From positions 1,301,501 to 1,365,500 of the forward strand of contig CALSRS010000001.1 in the NCBI GenBank assembly GCA_943788815.1: a DNA stretch of 64,000 nucleotides, in the 5' to 3' direction. Below the pieces are notes generated by a model. The model ran no database searches. It saw nothing but the letters and a program-made list of their open reading frames with translations, and was not told the DNA's origin. Source of the stretch: an uncultured Gammaproteobacteria bacterium. Its GTDB lineage: Bacteria > Pseudomonadota > Gammaproteobacteria > Eutrophobiales > Eutrophobiaceae. Shown piece after piece: positions 1 through 8,246 of this stretch. How positions within the stretch are numbered: the first letter of the stretch is position 1; every line of letters begins with the position of its first letter. Position numbers and translations under genes: made by a program.

Positions 1-1289
1 CTGTCGAGGTTCTCATCACCCGTCTGTTTTATAGTCGAGACTTCTGCACCAATCCCATAATCCAGTTCCAGTTGATCAAAGGCCCAGCTATCTCTTAATA
101 AAAAATCACCTCTGTACTCTTCAACCCGGGTATTGGCGCCCGGTACAATTACTTCTACGGACCCTGAACCATCATCTTCAGTTTGAAATAACTCACTGTC
201 CAGAGAGTTATATGCCCCTTCTACATTTACTTGTATCGTATGTGAATCCAATCCTGTCCAACTCAGTTCAATTCTGCCTATGGCTTCCTGTTCCCTACTG
301 TCACTATTACCAATCCGAAAAAATGTCTGCTCATCCAGGACATTAAATCGAGTCTGAGATGAGACTTCAGAATCATCTTCGATACCATATAAAAATATGG
401 TCTTACCAAGTAATTTGGGCGTTATTAATCGCTCAGCATTAATTCCTATTTCAAATTCGGTGTCTTTTCTATCATCAAAAAACTTCTCTGTTCTAGGATC
501 AATTCCAATAACTAATGGCGTTCTAACAGAATCTTTAGGTTCTTTTTCGGTATTAATACTTAGCCTGGAATTTAACTGCAGCAGCGTTATCCCAAACAAA
601 CTGGATGCATTTAGATTAAAATTACTCTTTATTCCACGTTCGGTGGAATCATCCAGTCGTCTCTCAATTAGCTGATTGGCACCATTGAATACGTTTTCTG
701 GACTATGCTCTCCAGTAGAACTACGGTCACCACTAGCACCCAGGTTAAATTCAATCCCATTCCAGGTGTCAGATAATGAGACATTGCCTCTAAACAATAG
801 TCTGTCGACTATCGTGTTACGCCGCATGCCTGCTTCCCATCTGACCGTAGCAGGAGAGTTATTAACTAAAACAATATTTGCAACGATCGTATGCCCCCTG
901 AGATCAACACCACTAACCTGCCCTCTGATCAATTCGATACGATCAACCTGACTTGCCGGAATCCTGCCAAGTAGCGCCGCAAGCGAATCTTCTTTGGAAC
1001 CCGGGCGCCTGCCATCTATTAGTACATTACCAGCCGAAGCACTATATCCCCGGTTGTTATTGACATCATCCAGAACAAAACCAGGAACTTGTTCCAACAT
1101 ATCCAGCGCATTATTGGGTTGGAATTTATTAAAATATCCCGCCGTATAATCAACCACATGGTCTGATGCATATTCAGAATCAATTACCTCGTCAGATATT
1201 GTCTGGGCATAAGTATCTATTGAATAAAATACAGAAAATACTGCAACAAATAGATTTGATATTAAAATATGAGCTAGAAGAATTTTCAT
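1..1289 (-). CDS. TonB-dependent receptor, 3' end outside window
   Basis: The minus-strand frame is open from an ATG at 1289 to the left edge, about 429 codons, so the C-terminal part of the barrel is missing. The N-terminus begins MKILLAHILISNLF and ends in a Sec signal peptide closing at YAQ. A plug domain follows, with PNNALDMLEQVPGF, GNVLIDGRRPGSKEDS and RIELIRGQVSGVDLRGH, then alternating beta-strand sequence. It aligns by eye along its length with the 708-residue receptor encoded at 14617-16725, so both belong to a short receptor type (about 700 residues). Function: energised uptake of an unknown ligand across the outer membrane. No neighbouring gene identifies the ligand. The family call is secure; the substrate is unknown. 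Confidence 0.88.
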   Translation of the reverse strand, partial: MKILLAHILISNLFVAVFSVFYSIDTYAQTISDEVIDSEYASDHVVDYTAGYFNKFQPNNALDMLEQVPGFVLDDVNNNRGYSASAGNVLIDGRRPGSKEDSLAALLGRIPASQVDRIELIRGQVSGVDLRGHTIVANIVLVNNSPATVRWEAGMRRNTIVDRLLFRGNVSLSDTWNGIEFNLGASGDRSSTGEHSPENVFNGANQLIERRLDDSTERGIKSNFNLNASSLFGITLLQLNSRLSINTEKEPKDSVRTPLVIGIDPRTEKFFDDRKDTEFEIGINAERLITPKLLGKTIFLYGIEDDSEVSSQTRFNVLDEQTFFRIGNSDSREQEAIGRIELSWTGLDSHTIQVNVEGAYNSLDSELFQTEDDGSGSVEVIVPGANTRVEEYRGDFLLRDSWAFDQLELDYGIGAEVSTIKQTGDENLD

Positions 1290-1574
1290 GTTGAATAATA
1301 ATGGTACCTACTATGGCGACGAATGTGCTTACTTAAAATTGGGAAAGCCTGAGTTCAAAATGACAGCGCAAGTCTAACATTTAAGATACGGTTCATATAC
1401 GTTTTGAGCTTTAAAATTGACTGTTTTAAAGGATATGTTGTCAGACATAAGCAAGAATTGAACATCAAATGTCATTGCTGATGTCAATTGTGAAAATATT
1501 TAGAAAACTGAGTGCAGTTTGACTCAAAGACAGGGTGTTTTGTTATGTCCAGTATATATAGTCACTACCGTAAA

Positions 1575-3296
1575 CTATGGAACACCGTATCTGAAACTTC
1601 TTATGTAGTTAATAATATTCCACCTGTCTACTTCTTGTATTTCATTACCAAGCGGAGGCATGTCCAATGAAGGTATTCCCTGCGTAATCCACCAGTATAT
1701 TTCTCCATCAGTATGAACGTCCATATGAGATGATCCGAGATCAGGAATCCTCCCTCGGTTTTGTAGTGCCCATGTACCATCTCCCCTTCCTGTATCACCA
1801 TGACACTCCCCACAATGTTCAACAAAATTGTTTTTTCCCTGATTAATAGATGATGATGTATATAATGCTGGATTCTTCCAGTAAGTAGATGGATAAGTCT
1901 TCACTAATACCACTGACATCACCATATATATGCCCAGCGAAAGACCAGCTAACCCAGTAATTGCAAGACGTGACGAAATTTTTTTCGTGTACGAATGTCT
2001 AGTCAAATATGCATATACAAGGATTAATCCTATTCCAACCAAAAACGTGATGACATTCGATTTGTTATAAGTAATTGAAGACCAGCTTAAGTATGTACGA
2101 ATATCTTCTACCAAAGGTTGTGCAGGAACGATAATGGTATGACTGCCCAAATTCATTGTACCGTCTGACATATGGATAGTTAGATCAAATTGCCAGTGAC
2201 CGGGGATTGGAAATATCGCTTCTCCCTGAAAACTGGTCTGACTCACTTGTATAGCTTCTTTACCATAAACCCCAATATTCGTATCGGGAACATAAAGATC
2301 AAAATTAATAATCGATGGTGATGATTCCATCATAAGCTCTGGTAAAAAAACTTCAAACCTCACATCTGTTGTGCTACCTGCAACCGGTTGCGCGTCAATT
2401 CGGATATCTTGATTTGCGATACTTAGTTGCCATGTTTGAGGATTGAAAAATGGTGCAATACTGGGAGGTAATTTAATCGTCAAAATGCCGGAAATAATAA
2501 TTACAGAAAATAGTATGCATGCCTTAAACAGGCTCACAATTGGTATCTTTTGCCGATGTTCCTGATCTGAGATCTGCTTTACATCCTTAGTTAATTCCGA
2601 TGAATGTTTAAGGCGAATGATTTCAAAGATGAAAAAGAAAATGATTGCCATGGTCAGATATAACTTGGCATTCAGATAGCTTCCATATTCAGTAACATCT
2701 AAAACAGCAATATTATGAACATTACCCACCAATAGTATGGCCCCAGTCACCAGTAGAAATATTAATAAGCCCGTAGAAATTATAAAAAATTTATATTCCA
2801 ATTCTTCATACTCAATCTTGTTTGATAGTCTTTTTCTACTAAGCTTTTTAAACATCAGCAAACATAATCCAGCAAACCATATGCCGGCGATCCCTATATG
2901 GGCTATGAGACTTATGTAGGGGTAAATACCAGCTTCATAAGCAGATTGAGATGATGAAGCATGTAGGGTGATTATTAGAAGACAAATTATTAATACTAAA
3001 TGAGAAAAAATTTTATTTCGAAAAATATCAAATTTAAAAATTAGATATAGATATACAGGAACAAGGAATAAATTGAGGCGTTCAAATATTTCTGCCGCAG
3101 ATTCGGAATTGAATATAATTTCAAGTAACATCGAAATTATATAAATGGTCGCGCCTGATATTAAAAAGCGTTTGCTAATTTTATACAGATCTTCTTGAAC
3201 ATGAAGATTACTGCCTGATAATCCAATTAACTGGATAAAGAGTAATGGTCCAGTAAGCAATACTACGCCTATGGTCTTTAATATCGCCAATGTCAT
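1575..3296 (-). CDS. CopD-like membrane protein fused to YtkA-like domain and cytochrome c
   Basis: This 573-residue protein has three parts. Residues 1 to about 280 form roughly eight hydrophobic helices in a CopD-like copper-export arrangement. Residues about 290-400 look like an extracytoplasmic beta domain of the CopC/YtkA sort (PGHWQFDLTIHMSDG). After two more helices, the last ~90 residues are a class I cytochrome c domain with heme motif CGECH and a likely axial Met in LDMPPLG. It probably sits in the inner membrane with the heme domain in the periplasm. Known CopD proteins move copper; the added heme suggests redox coupling, which is inference. The gene lies next to a cupredoxin and an MxaC/L-like cluster, fitting a metal or redox role. 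No clear ribosome binding site supports the ATG at 3296, but the N-terminal helix requires a start near there. Confidence 0.8.
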   Translation of the reverse strand: MTLAILKTIGVVLLTGPLLFIQLIGLSGSNLHVQEDLYKISKRFLISGATIYIISMLLEIIFNSESAAEIFERLNLFLVPVYLYLIFKFDIFRNKIFSHLVLIICLLIITLHASSSQSAYEAGIYPYISLIAHIGIAGIWFAGLCLLMFKKLSRKRLSNKIEYEELEYKFFIISTGLLIFLLVTGAILLVGNVHNIAVLDVTEYGSYLNAKLYLTMAIIFFFIFEIIRLKHSSELTKDVKQISDQEHRQKIPIVSLFKACILFSVIIISGILTIKLPPSIAPFFNPQTWQLSIANQDIRIDAQPVAGSTTDVRFEVFLPELMMESSPSIINFDLYVPDTNIGVYGKEAIQVSQTSFQGEAIFPIPGHWQFDLTIHMSDGTMNLGSHTIIVPAQPLVEDIRTYLSWSSITYNKSNVITFLVGIGLILVYAYLTRHSYTKKISSRLAITGLAGLSLGIYMVMSVVLVKTYPSTYWKNPALYTSSSINQGKNNFVEHCGECHGDTGRGDGTWALQNRGRIPDLGSSHMDVHTDGEIYWWITQGIPSLDMPPLGNEIQEVDRWNIINYIRSFRYGVP

Positions 3297-3361
3297 TGGT
3301 GTAATCTGAACATATTTAGACTCAAGAGATTTAGAAAAAAATTATTTATGCATATAACAAA

Positions 3362-3640
3362 TTAAACCGGACGGTTTCTCTTTTTGCTATTTATTAAGAC
3401 TATTCCCATAATCACGAACCCCAGTACCAGCACGCCTGAACCTACCAAGGTTAATACCGATAAATCATCATACTTACCACCATAATCAAGATTGCCGTCA
3501 TAAACGACTGTCGTATTTCCATCCTGGGACGACTCAGATGTGTAGGGATTTCCCAGATCTCCATCTATGCCTTGAACCTGTTGTAATCCCAGGAGTCCAA
3601 ATAAGAGAATCGTTAATAAGGGACGTTTTATGATTGTCAT
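3362..3640 (-). CDS. small exported membrane protein, unknown
   Basis: This is a short protein of about 92 residues from the ATG at 3640; an upstream TTG at 3667 would add nine residues. The N-terminus (MTIIKRPLLTILLFGLLG) is a signal peptide or anchor, ending near VQG. An acidic, Gly/Tyr-rich segment follows, then one C-terminal transmembrane helix (LTLVGSGVLVLGFVIMG) and a basic tail KKRNRP. The layout resembles a small single-helix subunit or a sorting-type C-terminus. I do not recognise the family. It lies 65 bases downstream of the start of the CopD fusion gene and is divergent from the cupredoxin gene, so it may share regulation with the copper-related genes. Confidence 0.6.
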   Translation of the reverse strand: MTIIKRPLLTILLFGLLGLQQVQGIDGDLGNPYTSESSQDGNTTVVYDGNLDYGGKYDDLSVLTLVGSGVLVLGFVIMGIVLINSKKRNRPV

Positions 3641-3760
3641 AATTGAATATTTTATTAGTTTTACCAAATACTTAACAGTAATCTAGCAACCAAAATAAGG
3701 TAATGATAGACTGATTTTATACTCATATAAGCTTTACTGTTTGATTTTCCTGGAATGCGA

Positions 3761-4192
3761 ATGAAACGAATAGAATTTACTAAACTTACATTAACTACTG
3801 TGTTTTTATCATTTTCGATAATGGTGGGGATATTCCCTGTTAAAGCTACAGATGGTGATCCGGTAATGGACTTAGGGATATTTAGCTGGATTAAATATCA
3901 ACAGAAAACATTCTTCACTGATATCGTAGAAATTACTCTGGAAAATGGTAAATTCAGTGAATCACTAACAGAGGTAAGCGTCTATCAGCCCATAATAATC
4001 GAGAACAAGGACGCGGAAAACCATCGAATTGTCTTTCTACCTGGCTTAAAAAATAAAATGGACTTTGCTTATACTTCACCTGTCATTCAACCTGAAGAAC
4101 GCTGGGGCCTGGAAATTCATACATTTGGTGATTTTCCTTATCAATGCACGCTGCACCCTGAAGAGAGAGGAACTTTTACAGTTAAATTATAA
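3761..4192 (+). CDS. exported cupredoxin-like protein with altered axial ligand
   Basis: A Sec signal peptide (ending near FPVKA) is followed by a single cupredoxin-like domain in the last ~80 residues. Visible copper ligands are His in AENHRIVFLPG, then Cys and His in YQCTLHPEERGTF. In plastocyanin-type proteins the pattern is C-x-x-H-x-x-M; here the Met position is Glu. It may bind copper in a changed geometry or act as a periplasmic copper carrier. An ATG at 3755 also exists, but the one at 3761 has GGA at a better distance, so I chose it. It is convergent with the VWA gene ending at 4220, with only 27 bases between, and divergent from the small membrane protein. Confidence 0.75.
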   Translation: MKRIEFTKLTLTTVFLSFSIMVGIFPVKATDGDPVMDLGIFSWIKYQQKTFFTDIVEITLENGKFSESLTEVSVYQPIIIENKDAENHRIVFLPGLKNKMDFAYTSPVIQPEERWGLEIHTFGDFPYQCTLHPEERGTFTVKL

Positions 4193-4219
4193 GGATTGCT
4201 AATATCAGTTCGCGTCGGT

Positions 4220-5209
4220 TTAGTTTGAGAATTTAATTTTTAGATCTGTGCTCAGTATGAGAAATCCAAACAAGCCTATCGACCCAAATATCAAAAACCA
4301 TATACTCATATCACGCCGATAAAAATCACCGGTGTTTCCATCCTCTAGTAATTCAAGGCTCTGATTTAAATCGATAACCAGATTTTCTATGTCACCTTCT
4401 GCATAATATTTACCCTGCGATTCGCTGGCAATAAATTTTAGAACATCATCTCTTAGTTGAACAAATACCGTTTCACCATCAAGTTCGAAATGTTGATTGG
4501 TACAAATTCCTCTTTCAAAACTAATAATTGGCGTTTCTGATGTGTTACCTACCCCGACTACATTTATCTTTATCTCGGCATTCCTTAATTTTTCAAGCGG
4601 CTCAGAAAATCTTCTACGATATGCACCGGATACGTAACCATCACTGAGCAGTACAACATTTTTCACATTTCCATATATCTCAGGCAAACGTACTTTTTTA
4701 TCTGCAATGACTTCCAGAGAATTAGCCAACTCGGTTTTAGTAGCTTCAAATGTCATCCCAATATGTATACCGTCATTAATGACGTCATTGAGATATTCAA
4801 GGTTAGTAGTCATCTGGGTTACTGGAAAAGCAAATCTATCAAAAATAAAGACCCCAAATCGACCTTCAGGAACATCTTTTAGTATTTTACGCATGACAAC
4901 TTTTGACCGATCCAGAAAAGACAGATCCCCACAAGATTGTCTTGCATCCATACTCCTGGATACATCAACCAGAATCAAAAAATCACCTGATCTTTTTGAT
5001 TCTACGTAAGGTCTTGCTGCGATAGCAACCATGGAACCGATGAACATGAATGCAAATATATATTTAAGGACAAAATGAGAATTTGACGGCGCCTTACCTT
5101 TATAAACTGAAGCAAATTTTACTGATACATTATTGCTATGGTTTAATATAAAAAAAACCGGGATGAGAATCAGAAGTAAATATAAAATTTTTGTGTATTC
5201 AAAATTCAT
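4220..5209 (-). CDS. von Willebrand A domain membrane protein (MxaL/BatA-like)
   Basis: This 329-residue protein has an N-terminal helix, a second helix near residues 50-65, a VWA domain from about residue 75 to 270 and a C-terminal helix near 305-325. The metal-ion-dependent adhesion motif is visible as DVSRSMD. Such two-helix VWA proteins occur in Bat (aerotolerance) clusters and as MxaL/MxaC in quinoprotein methanol dehydrogenase clusters. The five-base spacing to the upstream VWA gene and the large third gene at 6288-8006 show one operon. Because the window also encodes two PQQ dehydrogenases, I favour an MxaL-like role in metal insertion or maturation; a Bat-type role is the alternative. 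Confidence 0.78.
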   Translation of the reverse strand: MNFEYTKILYLLLILIPVFFILNHSNNVSVKFASVYKGKAPSNSHFVLKYIFAFMFIGSMVAIAARPYVESKRSGDFLILVDVSRSMDARQSCGDLSFLDRSKVVMRKILKDVPEGRFGVFIFDRFAFPVTQMTTNLEYLNDVINDGIHIGMTFEATKTELANSLEVIADKKVRLPEIYGNVKNVVLLSDGYVSGAYRRRFSEPLEKLRNAEIKINVVGVGNTSETPIISFERGICTNQHFELDGETVFVQLRDDVLKFIASESQGKYYAEGDIENLVIDLNQSLELLEDGNTGDFYRRDMSIWFLIFGSIGLFGFLILSTDLKIKFSN

Positions 5210-5214
5210 TCAAA

Positions 5215-6267
5215 CTATTTACTCGATATTGATGATTGATGAAACAATGTCTCACTAAAAAAAATCATCATAACGCCCATAACAACAACAAGCAGGGCAA
5301 TTACCCATCGAAGATCTGCGATAAATTCCTGCTCTTCGCTTAGATATATAGGTGACTCTTCAAGCTCAGATACCAGATCATATGCCTCCTGCATTTCTTG
5401 TTCAGAATCCACATAAAAAATCCTGAAACCAGGGTCATTAGCAAACTCTTCGGAGAGCCTCGCAACAATAATTTCTGATATTCCAACACCAATTGTATAT
5501 AGCCTGATCCCTGCTTCTCGAACTGTTCTGATTGCCAGCCCCATATTCTCAAGCTCATCTTCAGCATCAGTAATTAAGATTATGGCACCACCATCCATTC
5601 CAGACTGTTTTTCAATAACAGTTCTAGCCATACTCAAGGCTTCATCAATATTTGTCAGAGATGAAAACCGTTGTAATTGAGATGTCTCACCCTGACCAAT
5701 TTTTTCTTCAAGTACTTCTATAAAATTATTGTCAGTTTCAGTTGTTGGCCATCTAGCCAGAAACGGCTCTGTACTAAATAAAATTAAACCAATTCTTGAG
5801 CCTACGAACCTTTCTATAAAATTATATATAGTCTGTCGTGCTGATTCGTATCGCGTTTGTTTATCCTCTGCAACTTCACCCACTATTTCATTTGCGCCAT
5901 ACCTTGCAAAGCGTTCTTCCTTATCGGGAATTTCCAATGGTTGCCCCATGGATCTGGAGATATCAAGTGCTATTACGAGATTTTTTGATGCTGATTGCTC
6001 CCCTACAGATAGTAAAGGTGATGTTGTATATAGAACCGGCCCTGTCCAGATTATTCCCAAAAATATAACGACTACTAACCACATAAGAGTTTTTATCAAA
6101 TAGCGATTTCTGCCAAAAATATGTCCGCTTGATTTCAAATATTCCAGATCGGTCAGTGCAATAACAGAACGTTTTCGCTTTTGATTTAAGCCCCATAGCA
6201 AAACGAAAATAATAGGGACTATTACTAGAAATAATGAAAGCGAAATAAAACTGAATGAAGAGATCAT
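5215..6267 (-). CDS. von Willebrand A domain membrane protein (MxaC/BatB-like)
   Basis: This 350-residue protein has N-terminal helices at about 5-25 and 58-78, a VWA domain from about 95 to 300 and a C-terminal helix at 318-340. The MIDAS residues are seen in ALDISRSMG and the later acidic loop in LITDAEDE. The domain faces the periplasm between two membrane anchors. It is the middle gene of the three-gene unit 8006 to 4220; 20 bases separate it from the upstream gene and 5 from the next one. The order large protein, VWA, VWA matches mxaA-(K)-C-L style maturation clusters as well as bat clusters. No MoxR ATPase or DUF58 gene is present in the window, which both cluster types normally include. 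Confidence 0.78.
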   Translation of the reverse strand: MISSFSFISLSLFLVIVPIIFVLLWGLNQKRKRSVIALTDLEYLKSSGHIFGRNRYLIKTLMWLVVVIFLGIIWTGPVLYTTSPLLSVGEQSASKNLVIALDISRSMGQPLEIPDKEERFARYGANEIVGEVAEDKQTRYESARQTIYNFIERFVGSRIGLILFSTEPFLARWPTTETDNNFIEVLEEKIGQGETSQLQRFSSLTNIDEALSMARTVIEKQSGMDGGAIILITDAEDELENMGLAIRTVREAGIRLYTIGVGISEIIVARLSEEFANDPGFRIFYVDSEQEMQEAYDLVSELEESPIYLSEEQEFIADLRWVIALLVVVMGVMMIFFSETLFHQSSISSK

Positions 6268-6287
6268 ATGATCGTAGTTAACTGTAT

Positions 6288-8006
6288 TTAGAAGCCTTCA
6301 AGTATGAAGTAATCTTTATCGTCTTTTCCTTCTTTAAGCTCAGCGAACTCATCGGGCATTTCCATCTGCATAAATTGTTCAAGATCCATTAGTGTCTGAC
6401 GCTGTAATTCTCCCATCTCTGATGATTGCTCACCTTCTTGCAGCAATTCGGTGACAGTTTCTGCATAAGCATTCCTGCGCTTTTGAATTAATTCCAGGTT
6501 TCTACGATAATCGATATCATTGGGATTTAATCTGACGGCAAATTTAAGGGCAGATTCGCCCTGGGTCATAAAACGTATACCGTCTCGGATCATACCTACT
6601 AGTAAAAACGGATCTTCCATGGCCAGTGAATGCATTAACGCGTCCAGAAAAACCCTTTGTTCCTGGAACATAACTTCAAGTAATGCCTCTTGCTGGTATA
6701 TATCCTGACCTACCAGTTCTGGTGTTGCCGAAAAGGTGCCTGCATTGTAATAAGCGATCGCTTTGACACGTTCATCATCAACAGATTCTGCATAATTGGT
6801 GATTTCTTCATATTTTTCTTCCACCAAATCATTACTGTTTAATACATCAACTATACGATTATATTCATTAATTTCAGATGAACTCCATTTCATTGGATTA
6901 ACAGACAATATAAACAAAACGCCTGAGGCTAAGAGTATAAAAAAACAAAATGAAACTAGAACTGGCTGCCTTGCCAGGCGCGCTGAGAATGTTGGGAGTA
7001 TTTCAATCTTTAATTTTTCTTCTTCCACCAGATTTGATAATTGGCTATCGAGTATATTAGTTATTTCATTTAACAAACCACTTCCGGGTTCGGTCTTAAG
7101 GTAGCCCTGGTAGAATATATGTCTTGCCCTATCAACTATCTCTGCCCATTCTGTATTTTCAGATTGTTGCCCTGACCAGAAATCGCTCGGATTCATTTCC
7201 AGTTTATACATCAACAGATCAGTAAAGATAAATTCACAATGCGTTAAAAATTCTCGTGGGAGATATCCCTTAGTTTTGATATTTTCAAATTCCCGCCATA
7301 TTCTTTCTGGTTCTGATAATGTCTCAACAAGGCGTACTCGACCGAATAACCAAAGCAAACCAATTGCAATTCCAGCGAGTAACAAGCCAATTAATGCCAT
7401 ACCCCCACCACGCATTCCCGCAGGATTATTTATCTTGCCTTTCATTGCTAGCAATGGGATTTTTGACACATTTTGCGGATAATATTCACCGATATGTACT
7501 TGAGGTGCATCTAAGCGATAGGAACTTAATTCGGCTATATCATTATCCTTATTTGTAAAATATATAGTTGGTGGGGATAACACATAACTTTGTGCCGGTT
7601 CGACGTCTACCGCATGCAATAGGAACCGCAGATTATATTCTGTAACATTACCTGCTATTAAAGCTGTTCTTTCAGAAACCTCTAGCCTGTTAAATGGGAA
7701 AAAACCAATCCCATTTTTAAAGGTATCTGTGTCAGGAGTTAACTTATCGTTACGCCATAATAAACGAATACTGTAGCTTGCAAGTTCACCTATTAAATAA
7801 CTGTCTCTATCCAGTGATGCCCATCCACGTATTAGTTCACCTTCCCTGAGCCCACTATCTTCATTTTTAATCACTGGGTACCAGCTATCAGGTTTGCCCT
7901 GAAGAGAAAAATAAAAAAGCGCCAGACTAAAAAATGACAATATGAGAACAATAACCACAGCCATGATTATCGTCCGGCTTTTTATTAAGCGCTTGAATTC
8001 TGTCAC
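6288..8006 (-). CDS. large membrane protein, possible MxaA-MxaK-like fusion
   Basis: Translation appears to start at GTG (8006), giving 572 residues. A transmembrane segment at about 13-33 is followed by an extracytoplasmic beta-rich domain to residue 190, a second helix near 205-224, a soluble segment to 340, a third helix near 350-370, and a helical C-terminal region with a TPR-like look (AIAYYNAGTF, ALKFAVRLNPNDIDYRRNLE). The first half resembles MxaA/BatD-type proteins and the second half MxaK-like proteins, so a fusion is plausible but not proven by sequence alone. It leads the operon with the two VWA genes. Likely role: assembly or metal loading of an exported enzyme, possibly a quinoprotein dehydrogenase. 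Confidence 0.65.
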   Translation of the reverse strand: MTEFKRLIKSRTIIMAVVIVLILSFFSLALFYFSLQGKPDSWYPVIKNEDSGLREGELIRGWASLDRDSYLIGELASYSIRLLWRNDKLTPDTDTFKNGIGFFPFNRLEVSERTALIAGNVTEYNLRFLLHAVDVEPAQSYVLSPPTIYFTNKDNDIAELSSYRLDAPQVHIGEYYPQNVSKIPLLAMKGKINNPAGMRGGGMALIGLLLAGIAIGLLWLFGRVRLVETLSEPERIWREFENIKTKGYLPREFLTHCEFIFTDLLMYKLEMNPSDFWSGQQSENTEWAEIVDRARHIFYQGYLKTEPGSGLLNEITNILDSQLSNLVEEEKLKIEILPTFSARLARQPVLVSFCFFILLASGVLFILSVNPMKWSSSEINEYNRIVDVLNSNDLVEEKYEEITNYAESVDDERVKAIAYYNAGTFSATPELVGQDIYQQEALLEVMFQEQRVFLDALMHSLAMEDPFLLVGMIRDGIRFMTQGESALKFAVRLNPNDIDYRRNLELIQKRRNAYAETVTELLQEGEQSSEMGELQRQTLMDLEQFMQMEMPDEFAELKEGKDDKDYFILEGF

Positions 8007-8185
8007 GATGTAACCCAGTTCTCTTTCCTATCGATCAACTAATAAAAATATACAGGTGTTAATTAAAGCTTATTATATGGGATGAATCGGTTGTATTGTA
8101 CTACCAAGTAACATTTCCATTTCGACAATTTGACAAAATTTTCTTTATTCCGGAACGGAATTTGAATGATTAAAAATTTATAAGA

Positions 8186-8216
8186 TGCCTATCACCCGCC
8201 TCGCGGGTGATAGGCA
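8186..8216 (-). terminator. intrinsic terminator of the amidohydrolase gene ending at 8247
   Basis: A perfect 14-base-pair stem (TGCCTATCACCCGC and its complement) with a 3-base loop is followed on the minus strand by an AT-rich run (TCTTATAAATTTTTAATC). It lies 30 bases beyond the stop codon. Confidence 0.85.
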
Positions 8217-8246
8217 AATTGAAATTATCGCTGAGTGATTAACCGA

